A stretch of 64,000 nt of DNA. It comes from Rhyzopertha dominica. Lineage: Eukaryota; Arthropoda; Insecta; Coleoptera; Bostrichidae. Positions 11,101-23,944 of the stretch are shown here, piece after piece. Where the stretch lies: NCBI GenBank assembly GCA_025024175.1, contig QCXZ01000137.1, positions 26,589,327 through 26,653,326 on the forward strand, given 5' to 3'. The notes under the pieces were generated by a model. It worked only from the letters and a program-made list of their open reading frames with translations, had not been told where the DNA came from and searched no databases. The translations under genes and the position numbers were made by a program. Every line of letters begins with the position of its first letter. Position 1 is the stretch's first letter.

Positions 11101-14090
11101 ATACTTCGCGCGCAAAATTTTTGAAATAATCGTCATATGCAATAAGTTGGTTCTGTTGCATGATACAATTTTAATTCGCATGCCATAAAAAATATATATA
11201 AAACGACGTTATTCATAAGCATAAGTGACAAGTACATTCATTAATTCGAATTTTAATGTCTGTCGTAAACAGGTACATAAACATTACTTAGAAAACCCGT
11301 CCGCTATATCGTATACCAACTAAATGTTCCTTATAATAATTATATAATACTAAAGCACATATGCATTCGTAAAAATACTGAAGTATTCAAAAAAAACGGG
11401 TATTTAAAAAAATAACGGTAATTGAAAACTATCACAACTTGCACAAATGCTGCGTAGTACAATTGAATTTTTACTGTTTACGCACACATGCATTATTTAT
11501 TTCCAAACGGTATCGCAAACATACATAAATTGACAACAACAGTTTGTTTATCAAAGCATGATTTTTATGCTCTATTCTGGTATGTTGACATACATAAAAT
11601 CCCATGCGCCTATTAAGTATTAAGTGAATGTCCATCGATGGAGAATACACCTGACAAGATCAACGATGTACTCTGCGCAATTTTATAAAATACCTTTCAC
11701 ACCTATAAATGTACTTACTTGCTATTTACTTATGTGAAAGTGATATGCGATATGCAATCTTTAAGAGCAAACAAAATTTTTACTTAAAAATTAATGTCAC
11801 ATGCTCAATTAAGGAGATCTAATTTTTTATTAAAGCCTCATAAGGTTACTGTAGAAGTTATCCAGTTAGAGTAAACACATGAACACATTTTACCCTCTCG
11901 ATGCGTATTGGGTAATTCTATACTACTAAAGAATACAGGTATTTATTTTATCATATCAAATTTATCACTTAGAACACCACTTCAACGATGATTGCAAACA
12001 TTGCTACATTTATTTGATGGTAACAGAAATTACAAAACCAATAATTCAGATATAAGCTGTTGTTATCAGTGTATACGCAAAATATACAAATTATGCTGTG
12101 GCAGTATATGATAAGAAATCCATTCAATACAAAGCACAATGGACCAAGTTGACGTGATGAAAATGAAATCGTAAAGTTAAAATTAAAACCCGGAATTAAG
12201 GTTTATAGCAATTTCCATAGCTTACAGCTTATTTACGTAATAAATCATAGCGGTTCATCCTGAAATCTGCATAAAGGTAGTGGGACCTGTCCCTGATTAT
12301 CCATGTATTTGAAAGAAATTTGGAATATTTAAATAAATTAGTGATCATGGAATACTAACGTATATTAAAATTAGATGAATTTGGTAAATGCACAAAATTA
12401 ATTGAGATATAAAACGACGCAGTTATTCGCCGGACTTGAAGTTGTGTAAAGTAGAAAATGCTTTTTCTAAATACTGCGAACTGTAACTTAGAAGTTCATT
12501 CTAAAATTTGCTAAATAATATACTTTAAACGAACCTTCAACCGTCTTTAACTTATTGATCATTCTTTCCAGTATGAAAAAGAAATCCATGCTATGTCGAC
12601 ATAAAATTTGCAAAGATTGAGTGAGAATAATGCAAAAGACACTTCAGTTGGAAAGTGTAGTATTAATATTTATACTGTAATAATTCAAGCCTTCGATACA
12701 CATTTGATATATCAAGAAGATAATGTATAGTAATATATTCAACACAAACATTTTAATTTTGCAAAAAATATAACTTAGGTTCGTACTTAACATTTGATTG
12801 TTGGTGTATACTGTTACATAAAAGAAATTCAACAGACTAATTAATGGCAACAGTGGTAAAAATATTCATAAGCAATATGCTTAATAATTGTAAATATACT
12901 TGGGTTAATCGGATGATTTTTAAATTTGACAGAATTATTAACAGACAAAGTTCCGTTATAAATAGGCAGGATGAAAAAACACTGAAGTTGCAATAACTAT
13001 ATTATCTTTTTTTATTTTGTACAAGCTGTTGCATCTGCACAATCGTGTTTATTGACCGCTGTAAAAACAGACGCGCTGATTATTATTAACACCTATGGAT
13101 TACCATTCAAAGGAATTATGTAAAAACTGATATTTTTGACAAATATTTCACGGTCGAGGTTACAACAACACAAAAACAAATTAGCATAAGCTTTTGCTAC
13201 GGTAGTAGGAATAAATATGCATGATTTATGTGTTAGATACTTTCACTAGTATCACAAACAACAACGGCGTGACTATGCACTATCAAATACTAGAAAAATA
13301 ACAACAGACAATTTGCGAATTCCCAGCGACCGGTAATTGAAATGTACCTACATTAAAAAGTAGATCATGCCACGATTCCAAAGTCCGAAGTTCACTAATG
13401 CAAATAAGTACAGGAATTACGAGACCGACATGTAAATGGCGTTTTTTTATTTATTTGTGATTGCAAATTAGGTAATTAGTTGTTAATGCAACGCAGTGAA
13501 CTTTGCCATCTCGCCACTTCGAACCGGTATACCCATCAGACAATAGGAATATTAATACCGCTAATTACTGTAATAATTAGGGATCTCCATTCAGCATAAT
13601 AATAAAACTCACTTATCCCCAAAGACGTGCCTTATTATTTTTTTGATGTAACGCAAATAGGAAAATGTTTGATGGTAAGTATGAAAAACTGCTTTTCGTA
13701 CCAAATAACATTTCGGTATGGCACACAAACATTTTATATTGCAATAGTATGTAAACTAATACATTAATTCATGTTTACTGTTTACAGGACTTGACATTTC
13801 GTATGCGAGGGCAAAATAATCACTTGTATAATTTCCGTCTGTGTCTAGAACAACTATAAAGAGTCAACACACCTTATCAGATAAAGTAATACCAAATTGA
13901 TTATAAAAGAATAGGCTAAAAACTTAAATGGTTTTAAATAGAAGATAAAAGTGTGATTTCGCCACAAACGACATTTTTTCTGACCTAAATGGTTAAATTC
14001 GAAAAGAAAAAGGGAATATTAATTTGTAGTTAACGAATATTAACAGTAATGATTATAAATAGTTCATCGGGTTTGCATGCCAATATATAT
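8196..14090. other. Long AT-rich stretch without recognisable genes
   Basis: Nearly 6 kb without a supportable gene. Open frames are short and lack domain content. A locally less AT-rich patch at about 9420-9640 has overlapping open frames on both strands, none recognisable. No tandem array or paired terminal repeat stood out. Confidence 0.45.
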
Positions 14091-14094
14091 CTGA

Positions 14095-14330
14095 AAAAGG
14101 ATAGCTAGCTTTGACCGGCAATCGAACCCGGGACCTTTTGATTCCCGTTCAAATGTGCTGCATTGCAGCACCAAAGCCCTGTTGAAATTCCAGGTCAAAG
14201 TGGCACATATACGCCAATCTTTAAAGCTTACTACATATGTAATACACNTAACGCCATATTGCGCAAAGTAATGCATCAACAGTTTGATCTTCATTTGTAG
14301 CCGATTTAGGACATCCAGACCTTGGAACAT
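14095..14330 (-). repeat. Possible tRNA-derived (SINE-like) fragment
   Basis: On the minus strand at 14117-14135 there is GGTCCCGGGTTCGATTGCC, a near match to the RNA polymerase III B box (GGTTCGANTCC) within a T-arm-like context. Upstream on that strand is a GC-richer stretch including GGTGCTGCAATGCAGCAC. I could not fold a complete tRNA with acceptor stem and anticodon arm, so a decayed SINE head is more likely than a functional tRNA gene. The boundaries are guesses. Confidence 0.35.
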
Positions 14331-14696
14331 CTTTTATATGTCCAGTCTCTTAAAATTTTTAAATTAACTTGGACATTGTGGTTCATATTTGGCCAAATGG
14401 AAGTAATTTAGGTAGAGACTGGGCCCTGGACTGTTTAATAACTAATAATTTGTTAATACACTACAAAATAACCTCACTTTGCGTCAACAAAAAAGACAAG
14501 ACTTGAATGTAATTGACGATAGATAAAGTACATTTTCGATAAATCACACTGAATTGACATTTGACAAATTATGTTGGATTTGAAGTGTCCCTTTACGAGC
14601 TGTCTTCGTCGGTAAAGAAATCATAAGCGACGTGATGACTTCTTTAAATGAACACCCAATATAACCTTTACTGCAATTAGGCTGTCCAGAACACGT

Positions 14697-14990
14697 ATTT
14701 GTCATCTAGCCGCCATCTTTAAATGCCCTAATAAGATGGGAAAAACAGTTCGTTTTGAAGAGCCAGTTCGCGCGAACTAGCACGCGCAAGGGCGCAAGCG
14801 AGCATTATTCGTTTCAATAGTTCGTTCGCGAACTGAAACAACAGCTATTCGTTCGCGAACGACGAACTTTCAATGTTACGAACCAGTTCGCGCAGTTCTC
14901 ACCAGAGAGCCATTCTTTTAAACAGTTCGTTCGCGACCGACCCACCTCTACTAATTTAGGTTATGTTTGTCATCCGGCCGCCATTTTTGA
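14697..14990. repeat. Palindrome-rich insertion (GTTCGCGAAC motif) flanked by diverged direct repeats
   Basis: Between about 14731 and 14950 the sequence is crowded with copies of GTTCGCGAAC-type palindromes (GTTCGTTCGCGAAC occurs twice, plus CAGTTCGCGCGAACTAG and CCAGTTCGCGCAG), in a background otherwise poor in CpG. The right edge reads GACCCACCTCTA, resembling the reverse complement of hAT-type termini of the TAGAGGTGGG kind, so a small hAT-related MITE is the best guess. On both sides lie diverged copies of a TTTGTCATCnnGCCGCCAT segment (about 14699 and 14968) in the same orientation. Confidence 0.45.
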
Positions 14991-15989
14991 CAGCATTCTG
15001 GATAGGCTAATAAAAAAGAAAAAAGAAGAGGCTTTATCTATTTGTAGAATTTTCATCAAATGAATAAAAATCAGATACCCTGCAGAACCTGCTTTATCCG
15101 TTTATTTCAAAACACGATTTTTCATTTTCAAAAATTGTTATCAAACCATACAAAATAAATACGCACTAGGTAATTTCAAGGATAAACAAACACAGATTCG
15201 TATAAAATACGCCGACACGGAAATGCGATGATATACAGAAAAAAAGTAGGCTAAGAAATGAAAAATAATTAGTAAAAGAGCTTTTAAGGTCATTTTAGTA
15301 TAAAGTTCATATTTACGGAAACAACTAGACTGTATATCGTTTCATAAAATATATGTAAAAGCATAATGTTAAAGTTTTTCTTCATTGGCACTTATTTTAC
15401 AGAAAAATGCAATCGTTGACCATATCTGGCAGTTAAAAAAAAGTTAAAAGCACCGTGGTGGCGTATTTAAGTAAAAAAAATCTAATTAATCAATTTATAC
15501 GATACTAACTGATTTTATCCAAATTATCACTGGTACGTAAAAATATAAGGTGTAACAAAGAATTCTAAATCAGCAATGGGCATGAGCGAAAGAAAAACCA
15601 GTCCGATCCACTTTTGCAAGGCGGATGTTTTTGCACGCTTGAAAACTGTAAATGTCACTAGGAAGTAAAGTTAAAACCGTGAAAGCTGGTATAAAAATGC
15701 TAATTCGGGGCGTCAAGTTTGTCCTGTGGGTACCTGGAAGTGGATTTTCGCTTATTACTGTTGGCAACGGGTATTTATTTTTAATCCGAAACAAAGAAGG
15801 AACGTTCACCCTGCTGAGATCTAAAATCAGCTCTGGTAAAACAGTCCATACAAAGGAATATCTCTAGGTTAATTTAAAATCAGCTGGTTTTTAATCGGAC
15901 GGTATGTATAAGAGAGAATTAGGCGAAACAATTATATTTGATAGTGTTAATACAGCTGCGCAGGTGGACTACATAAAATAATAGGTTTC
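14991..15989. other. Unassigned sequence
   Basis: Open frames on both strands at 15570-15867 (71-79 codons) overlap each other and have no recognisable domain. This patch is less AT-rich than its neighbours and could be part of the retroelement whose reverse transcriptase relic begins just downstream, but I cannot show it. Confidence 0.35.
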
Positions 15990-16330
15990 GGTAGTGCAGT
16001 ATTAGCTGCCTTACGGATGCGGTTCAAAGGGCAATAAAGTGTAATAACGACAAATCATATCCTCACAAACTAATAATGGCGTAACGCAGGGATTTATTTT
16101 AGGCCCACTATTATTTATTCTTAATACCTCTTCTTTTTAGCGCTTCCTCGGGAGTTATGCTGGTGACACTCGGATTTACTTTTTTAGTTTTGGAATCCAG
16201 CAAACAAAAGTTAAAATAACTGTTAAAGCAGATCCTCATGCAGAACTTGTATCGGTAGTATAACGACTTCTGTCTCTCTAAGTCCCGTAAATCTATAGGA
16301 AATGCTATTTAGACTTAAAAGTGCTCGACA
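15990..16330 (+). pseudogene. Second non-LTR reverse transcriptase relic
   Basis: A plus-strand fragment with the core of a CR1/Jockey-type reverse transcriptase. It reads NNGVTQGFILGPLLFILNT at about 16073-16129, matching the SGVPQGSILGPLLFILYTNDL block. It continues with SYAGDTRIYF near 16153-16183, where the catalytic YADD has become YAGD. The sequence continues with stops through a KVKITVKAD segment. The substitution in the active site and the stops show it is dead. It is more degraded than the 2200-3370 copy and appears to be a different family member. Confidence 0.72.
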
Positions 16331-19300
16331 GAGAGATTTGCCAAGAACAAATATTAATTTGTTTATTATATGGATCGACGTAAAACGAAGAAATTATAAT
16401 GCTAAGCTCTCATCTCGTCATGTTTAAATTACCGCGACGTGGTAAATGGACTTTGCCTAACACAATAGAATGCAGATCGTTTTCAGTCTGCAAAATGCCT
16501 GCCTGTCTGTTTCTGTTTCAGCAAAGATGAACGAAATTGAACGACTGCCACCTGAGGGTCATTTTATGAAAATTGGTAATGAATCGGTGGCTTTTCGTAC
16601 TATGACGTAGGTTGGTACGGTCTGTAAGTAAAGAGACCTACATTGCCGATTGCGTGGTCATGTTGTGAAAATCGCAGTATCATAATACGAACACTCGGCG
16701 AATGTTTATAGTAAGAATACCTAGATATCACACTGCGCACTTTAAATTTTTTCCTGCACTGCTTGTTTTCTCTGAACAGGTTCAACTTATAGCCTGTTGA
16801 ATAAAAGTGCAGCTCTTCACAAATTAACCATTCGATAATAGCTACAGTGCGAATTATTTGTATGACATGTGGTCTGTGGCTAAGTTTCTTTTCTTCATTC
16901 AAATTTCCTTCAAGCAAGAAGTTTATTTTATGATTAATGAAAGGCTCAAAGAGGTTAATATATTTTGTAGGTCGTTGGCAAAAAAAATTGGATGGGAGAC
17001 CATTTAGCTTATTTTCAGTTTAGGAAATAAAAAATTAATGCAATATTTCAAATTGCGCTTATCACGCCAATTAAATATACCTGTACATGGATATTTATAT
17101 AATTCGATGAAGTAAGAGACCAGTATACACGCAAGTCCGTTAACGCAGCAGACAACTTTCTAATTTTTATGCTCTAACAAGCAAACCATAGGATTGCCCA
17201 AAAGGATGAATGAAAAGTAACCTATTCAAACAAGCGTTGATGCTACATTGTTGGAGAGAAAAGCTTTGCTTTCATTTTAGCAGTTTGTGTTTAATTATGT
17301 GAGGGCGGAGAATAACTTGCTATATTCTGTATTGGGTTTAATGTGCAATTACTCACCGGACGGTTAAGGCAAATCAAGGGTTCGTATGCGTTGTAAGTAT
17401 CCACTTATGCCGAACAATACTGATATCAACACTACATTGGAAACTAACAAAACAAACTGAAGGCTCAACATTTCAGAAGCCGAATTGATTACCACGTTTT
17501 ATAATTCGATCTATATACCTACTATCTATCTGGGTCGACTCCGTCTATTTGAAATTCATTGGAAGTACGCCATTGGATTGAAATCAGGTCTCAGTAAACA
17601 ATTGACAATTTGCACACATTAATCGAAACTGTAATCAATTCGGGTTACGAAAAAAGGACCCTTGGTCATAGATTAGTACCAAAGAGCAACAATAAGTATT
17701 ACATATGAGTAACTGGCAGAGGTTAAAGGGTTCAAGGAAAGTTAAGTTAATATGTATATTAAGTGTATAACAAGAAATGGGTATTGACAACTAAAGTTGG
17801 ACTAGATGCAGAGGAACGTTACAAATAGTTAATAAAACACAGTTGTAAGTTTTATTATGAATTTGAAATCAAGTCAGGTCCGCAAAGACGAACATTTAAA
17901 GGAGAAATATTTTAGTATAAACATAATAAATTCTCACAGCCACAGTGTCACTTTTTTTAAAGCGAACGGAATGCGTGATACCACTTGGGATGGGACCGAT
18001 AGTTTCACAAATAAAACGTTCATTTGACAATATTGCTTGTATTTTATTTTTGCTTGAGAACAGGTTTTCTCTACACTGTGATACATTAAGTTTTAGCATA
18101 AATCGTCGCAGTACACATTTAAGTTTTCAATAAATTAATGAAGATCTATTAGGTATTTTAAAGGATGATTTGAATTACCAAACTTATTACATATTATGTC
18201 GCTTTTACTGCCATTGTGCTTACAATCAAGAAAAGTTATCTCAAGTACATGTAGGTATTAGTTACGTCACCTTATTTTCTTGCAGCAGAACCACAAATAT
18301 CCCCCTTAAATTTTAAATTAAATACCTATTATTTTAGTAGCTAAATATAAGAAGAATTAAAGTAAATTAAGAAATAGGAACTCTGGAAAAGCAAATTGCT
18401 GGGGCAAAAAAAAGAGATTTACATCAAAAATATATATTTGATATTTTATTTCTTATATCATACCTAAAACTACTTAACTTGTTTAACAATATACTGACTT
18501 TATTAGTACCAAATCAAGTAATGCAGTAAATTTAATATCTAAATTACCAAATTACTGATTTATAAGACTTTAATGTATATTGTATGTAATAGTTGATTCA
18601 AGATCCACATATTTAAAGACCACATAATCTGAAATAAAATTGTATCACAAAAAAAATTGGTGGGATGCCAGTTATTCTAGACTCCCGGCGGAGGATCTAG
18701 AAAAAATCTGACAAAAAAAATGTGACAAAATTGTAATTCAATTTCTAGTACATAAATTCTAAATGAGTTGAATTTCTCCCCAAAAAATTGTTACATGAAA
18801 AAAAACCATAGCAAAAGATTGCTAGCTTTAAATTAATATTTATGTACCTCATAACAATGTATTTAAATTACTAAATAAAAGTTTCTGTTTTATTTGACAT
18901 CTAGTTTTTCATAACTAAATTTTATATTGTATCTGATTGTGTACTACTATTATCATATTGTGATAAGTACTCAGAATTAGAAGTAAATTATCTATCAAAT
19001 GGTGCAAAAAAATACATAAGGTTTCATTCGATAAAAGTATACCATTTTGACAAATATCCTCATAAAAGTAAATTGATGATTTCTTTGACCTGACCACGGA
19101 GGTAGAAGGCAAAAGAGCTGATATCACATAATAAACGTGTCTTCATGTCGGTCATATTGTTCTTTCTGGCAGTTGCTGAAAAAAATATGAATATCTCAGA
19201 GTAATTTTGTGTATTATAAGATGATTTGAAAACTTTTCGTGTGTTTTTGTTACTTTCGGAAAATGAAATAATGATATATTGTGCTGTAGCACAGCCAATA

Positions 19301-20416
19301 TTAATAAAAAGAAATCTATTATAAATATTCCACAGATCCGTATTAGTTATGACTTGTTACTAAAATTTCATGTGTTCTAAGTCTAAGAAAATAAAGCCCT
19401 TAAAATCGATTTTAATTCATTATTTTAAGATTAATTACTGGCTTTATCGATATTATCCTTTTTATTATTTTGTGGTACTGTAATCTACTAGCGATTTAGT
19501 GATGTTTGTACAAAAAGAAGTACAACACTTCCGACTTGAAAAATTAATGACAATGTCCATTAAAAGTGATCCTAGGTAATTTGCTGGTGTGATGTGCGCA
19601 TTATTTACTAGGTATGGCATTTTATTGGCGACAGTGTAAATGATAAGACTTGGACGTTGGACGTTTGCTAAAGTGATGACAATAAAACTCATGTCAAAGA
19701 CATATATTGTATGCTCTACAGCATTTTCAATTTAAGGCATCGGTCAAATTGTTGCGACTAACATAATATATTTCAAAGGACATTCGGGAAATAGAACGTT
19801 TATGTACAATTACGAGATTATTAAGAAAAAGCATTCGAGAACACACACCATTAAATTACATGCTGTATAGATTAACTTACTGTAATGTGGTTATCACATG
19901 ACATAGTGCATCACTATACAACATATAATTATTATAAAACATCATGCAGAAATACGCTGTATACAAATTCATCGTTTTACGTTGCACACTGTTTGACGTA
20001 AGTTAAAGTATTATACGTAAACGTTCTAAGCTATAGTTACCTTAATAACAGTATTAGAAGTCAATTAAAGTCTAACAAACACTATCTTTGCTTTTTCACT
20101 TAAGAATAATTCTATAAATAATCAAACTTATCGGGGCTGTGTACTACATTTCATAATCTCGAAAATCTAATGAAATTTAATTTATTTCGATTATGGCTGA
20201 TATGTAGGTATATGTAGTAAGTGTAGGTATAGCATATCAGCATTTGTTTACACGCGGTTATCAATTAAAGCCCAATATACCACCGTAAATGGGAATTTCT
20301 CACTTTAGAATAAAAACAGGTCAACCAATTTCACTTAACCTCGATAATTATTATTACAATATAATTAAAAAGATTTTTCAAAAAATATAAAGAGGAGGAG
20401 CACCTATTATCTAATA
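16331..20416. other. AT-rich intergenic sequence with one short dispersed repeat
   Basis: Apart from the dispersed repeat at 16586-16630 listed separately, nothing here could be assigned. A 105-codon minus-strand open frame at 16600-16917 overlaps that repeat and has no recognisable domain. The stretch 18150-19000 is very AT-rich, with many poly-A runs. Confidence 0.45.
16586..16630 (+). repeat. Short dispersed repeat, copy A
   Basis: This segment (GGTGGCTTTT...GACGTAGGTTGGTAC...TCTGTAAGTA) has a clear second copy in the same orientation at 49897-49941, with about four fifths of positions matching by eye. It probably marks a TE family scattered in the genome. The copy at 49.9 kb lies about 260 bp upstream of the hammerhead ribozyme. 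Confidence 0.5.
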
Positions 20417-20550
20417 CAGTGGCGTGCTCAGAAATTTTAATATTGTTTAAATCAAATTTTGACGTTGAATATCTTTCTGAAATCAAAAAACTAAGATCTT
20501 CATGGATCTTGGGAAGGTTCTAACCCGGACCCCCCATGGGCATGCGACTG
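20417..20550. mobile_element. Small hAT-type MITE, 134 bp
   Basis: The left end is CAGTGGCGTGC and the right end is GCATGCGACTG, imperfect inverted termini of the CAGTGGCG class seen in hAT elements. The flanks are ATCTAATA (20409-20416) and GTCTAATA (20551-20558), an 8-bp target duplication with one mismatch, the size expected for hAT. Near the right end the run CCCGGACCCCCCATGGGCATGC is typical of such MITEs. There is no coding capacity. Confidence 0.7.
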
Positions 20551-20782
20551 GTCTAATACTTTGGCATGAAACAATCGACAAGTAAAACTCTGACATCTTC
20601 ATTAAACACAAACTTCTTCATACTATCTTCACTGCTTAAGGTGCGTTTGCACTTTAAACTTAAAGAAAAATACGTATTTATGTACGCACGCGAAATGAGA
20701 ACATATACTACTTACGTCCTTCATTTTTTTTCAAATAATTATAGTTAGTCTATGAACACCATAGCATCTAGCATCGTTTATT

Positions 20783-21617
20783 TGTATGTGTGGTGCCCTC
20801 TTGTGATGAATAGTGTGAACATCGGGGGCGAAACGGTGTAACGGTAAAGTGGGTAAAGTAATGCGCAGTAGCAGAAGGAGCTTCTGCGTTGGGCGTTGGT
20901 CTTTGGTTTGTTGGGAGTTGTATTCGCAAATAAAAGTTTAATATGTTACTTTCTTCTACTGCTCTACAGTTTTTGTGAAAATCAAGTGAAGCTGTTCGTT
21001 AGCCATTTAGATCACTTATTTGCGGCAAATCCGCAACCACAATCAGAATTTCGAAATAAATGGTCGATACAATTGGCGCTCCAACGAGTTGCGGAGGTAA
21101 AAGGAGATGCAACGGCACGTACATAACTTCCTAACCTTGATTGACGTTCGACGATGATGGTCGGTGATTGTAGGTATCAGGTCGCTGATAAGGAAAGTGG
21201 ACAAGTGGATGTAACTAACAGGGTTGCTGATAACAATAATAACGCAATCTTCGGTGGTCAGGGCTTGGATGCTGTAAACTTCCACTGCTAAAATCCAGGT
21301 ATTTGTAGACTTTTTGATTTTTGCTCGGATATAGTCATGAAGAAACTGAAAAAGTTTAGGTTCAACTGTTCATAATGAACATGTAATGTGCACCTAAATT
21401 GGAGGGGTAATGTATACCAAGGGTGTATTTTATTGCCCTCTTATTATGGGTAGTAGTATCGGAAGAATGAGAAAAGAATGTGAATTGCGCCAACAGCAGT
21501 AGTCGGACCTCGGCGTTCGGTGTTTACGGGTTGTTTACTCATATTGCTTTTTAGTTTTTGTGAGATCATTTATTTCCGCCCAATCCGCACGCTCAGTCGG
21601 AATAAATGATTGATACA
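20783..21617 (+). mobile_element. Short LTR-retrotransposon relic
   Basis: Two diverged direct copies look like LTRs: 20783-21071 (TGTATG...ATACA) and 21424-21617 (TGTATT...ATACA). They share, in order, GCCCTCTT near the start, a GCGC...CAGTAG segment, a TTTTTGTGA segment and an AATCCGCA...AATAAATG-GATACA end. Directly after the first copy comes TTGGCGCTCCAACGAG, which resembles the primer-binding-site start of insect LTR elements. The second copy is about 95 bp shorter, so it has suffered deletion. The internal region is only about 350 bp with no recognisable gag or pol, so the copy is either a non-autonomous short element or a collapsed relic. No target duplication was found. Confidence 0.6.
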
Positions 21618-23214
21618 AGCATTGTGTTATAAATTCACACAAGTGGACGCGTTGAAACCATTATAACTTGCAACGTCTATTCATCTTTTTAACTTAGGAT
21701 TAATCGAGAAGGGATGCTGAATTTTATTATATATTTTTTCGAAACAATAAAAAATTCAGACCCCATTGAAAAAGCCACGCTTAAATAATTGGTTTGTAAT
21801 GAGCAAAATACTTAATCCGAATTGAATCAAGTATGTTCTTAAATTGCTTAGATCCAAGACGCTAGAGTAGCACAACTTACACGTGCTTAATCAAAACAGT
21901 GTTTGTGGGGACCTTTAAATAGTAGTTTCTGCTTCGTTAACTCATTATATTGACCACCAGTATCTAGCAGGACAATAGATTACACGTGTCTGCAATTGCG
22001 GATTTCAATTAAGAAAAGTTGCGGTTTTTCGAATGAAGCTGATCAATGAAAAAATGCTCGTGCAAACAACGTATGAGATGCTATTTAAAATANGGTTAGC
22101 TAAAGCGAGAAATACATAAAAAGCCATTCAAAATTTTGGAGTGATCGTTGTCAGAAAATGATAACGTGAAATGGATTCTACACCATAGCAGTCTTTGTTA
22201 GATTTCATGTCAACAGCAGGAATGTTCGCGTGGCGCAAAACCGGCATTTCTGCTTTTAATTTCGAGTGCATCATCTTGGCCTCGAATGAACAAGCAGCTT
22301 CAATGCCAAAAATATAATGAACGCCAAACAACAAGCTCATAAAGTTTTCTAATGCGTGGCGTTTATTATTGTGAAGACTGCAATATGTGGATTCCGTCCA
22401 AATAAAGGTAATAACTTCCGTAATTCTGCTCTAGGTCTAAGGCAGGTATGCATGCAATAAAGTTGTTTATCTCATATTCCGATAAAGAATACACAATATG
22501 CAGTGTGGTTTGATTTCTAATAATGAGTCAAAGTACAGTAAGGAAAAGCCAATTTCATGAATCAGGTTGGAGAGGCCCATCACCATACCTTATATCAGTC
22601 CTTGATAAAAGTCGTTGAAGTCGAAATGTTATCTTAGTTACCAAGAATAGTAGATAGCATTTTATAATCAATATTTTGTTAGATGCAATTGTGGCTATTC
22701 ATAAAAATACTGGATATAAAAGTAATTCTTTAACTACTTTGGATTAATCAAAAATATTTCGGTTCTCCCAAATTTTGTGATCTTATTTCATATATAACCA
22801 TAATGTTATTGGTATGCTTCCTCCAAATTTATTGGAAATATAAAAATGCTAATAAAATTGTTTTCGTAACAAACCAACATTCTGCAACAATGAACAGATA
22901 TAATTGCCCAGTTAAGCATAAGTGGTTTTATGATAAGTTAAAGTTATTAAGCAAAAAGATGTTGTCGAAAAATTACCGGAAAACTTCAGAAATTTGAATA
23001 CTATGTCAACTGTGATTAACAAGTAATTAACCAAAATCAAATATACCTGTTTGCTAGCAAACCACTATTTTCAAATTTTGATTGACCTTTAATGCTTGAC
23101 AATATTATAAATCTGCCAAACCCATAGTTTCTTACCCTTACGTACTATTTTTATCAACAATAATGGGCACCAAAATAAATTACGAACAACAAAAATTTGT
23201 AACAGTTTTATTGG
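21618..23214. other. Unassigned AT-rich sequence
   Basis: Open frames of 60-70 codons occur at 22128-22340 (minus) and 22803-22997 (plus), without recognisable domains. No RNA gene or repeat could be supported. Confidence 0.4.
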
Positions 23215-23500
23215 AAAGTTTATGTATTAGCCCCCCCCCTGCAGTGACAGCGCAATGCGCATTTCATTAACAACCCAGCACGATCTCCGGACTTAAGCCC
23301 CCACATTTCTTATGGGGATACCTAAAGGTACAAGTTTTTAAATAACCATACCTGATCTAAAGGACGCAATCCGTCAAGAAATAGTCGATATACCTTCCAC
23401 AAGCTTGCTTGCTTTAGGGAGTCGTGCAAAATTACAAAATGTGCTTACAACAGTGTATTGTCAGCAGTAGACCTCACCTGCAGGAAGTTCTTTTTAAAAA
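23215..23500 (+). pseudogene. Mariner-type transposase C-terminal relic
   Basis: The plus strand reads RSPDLSP, shifts a base to FLWGYLKVQVFK, then DLKDAIRQEIVDIPSTSLLALGS without a stop and on to YCQQ, followed by HLQEVLF after a further shift. This is the end of an IS630/Tc1/mariner-superfamily transposase of the kind carrying the SPDLxPxDFFLWGYLK motif, where the Asp after SPDLxP is the third catalytic residue. Here that Asp codon is disrupted. A T-rich segment ending TTTTTTTAACGCCTC near 23565-23580 could be its right terminal repeat. Confidence 0.78.
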
Positions 23501-23944
23501 AATATAAATTAAAACTTCTCATGCTGTTGTTTTATACTAAAAAACCTTTCTATCTAAAATAGCATTTTTTTAACGCCTCTATATCATAGGAACATTTACA
23601 GATAATTTAAGGCCACATATTTAATCCCTGTATTTTTTCAGATCTGCTACTTCCAAAATAGAGTACACTTAGTTCGGTAGAAAAAAAACAGCGGTCAGCT
23701 TTGTGGCCTTAAAATTTCCTGGAAATGTCCTTGTGAGATAATATTCGCTAAAAGTAACCGCACAGGCATTGTTAATGATGAAGCTGTTATACTGTCGCAG
23801 TTTTAGGTCAGTTAGTATTGAAAATAAGAAGTCCCTCATAAGGCATCTTGATAATCGGGAATTACTAGTACAAGTGATTTTAGAATTCTTCATAGGCACA
23901 AATTCCATCCTTACAAAATTTAATTAGTTTAATTTAATTAGAAA
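23501..23944. other. Unassigned sequence between two transposase relics
   Basis: A 79-codon minus-strand open frame (23669-23908) has no recognisable domain. The stretch probably contains the end of the preceding mariner-type relic and the start of the next one. Confidence 0.35.

Noticed and set aside
16600..16917. A 105-codon minus-strand open frame.
   Set aside because: It overlaps a dispersed repeat, has no recognisable domain, and sits in relic-rich sequence.
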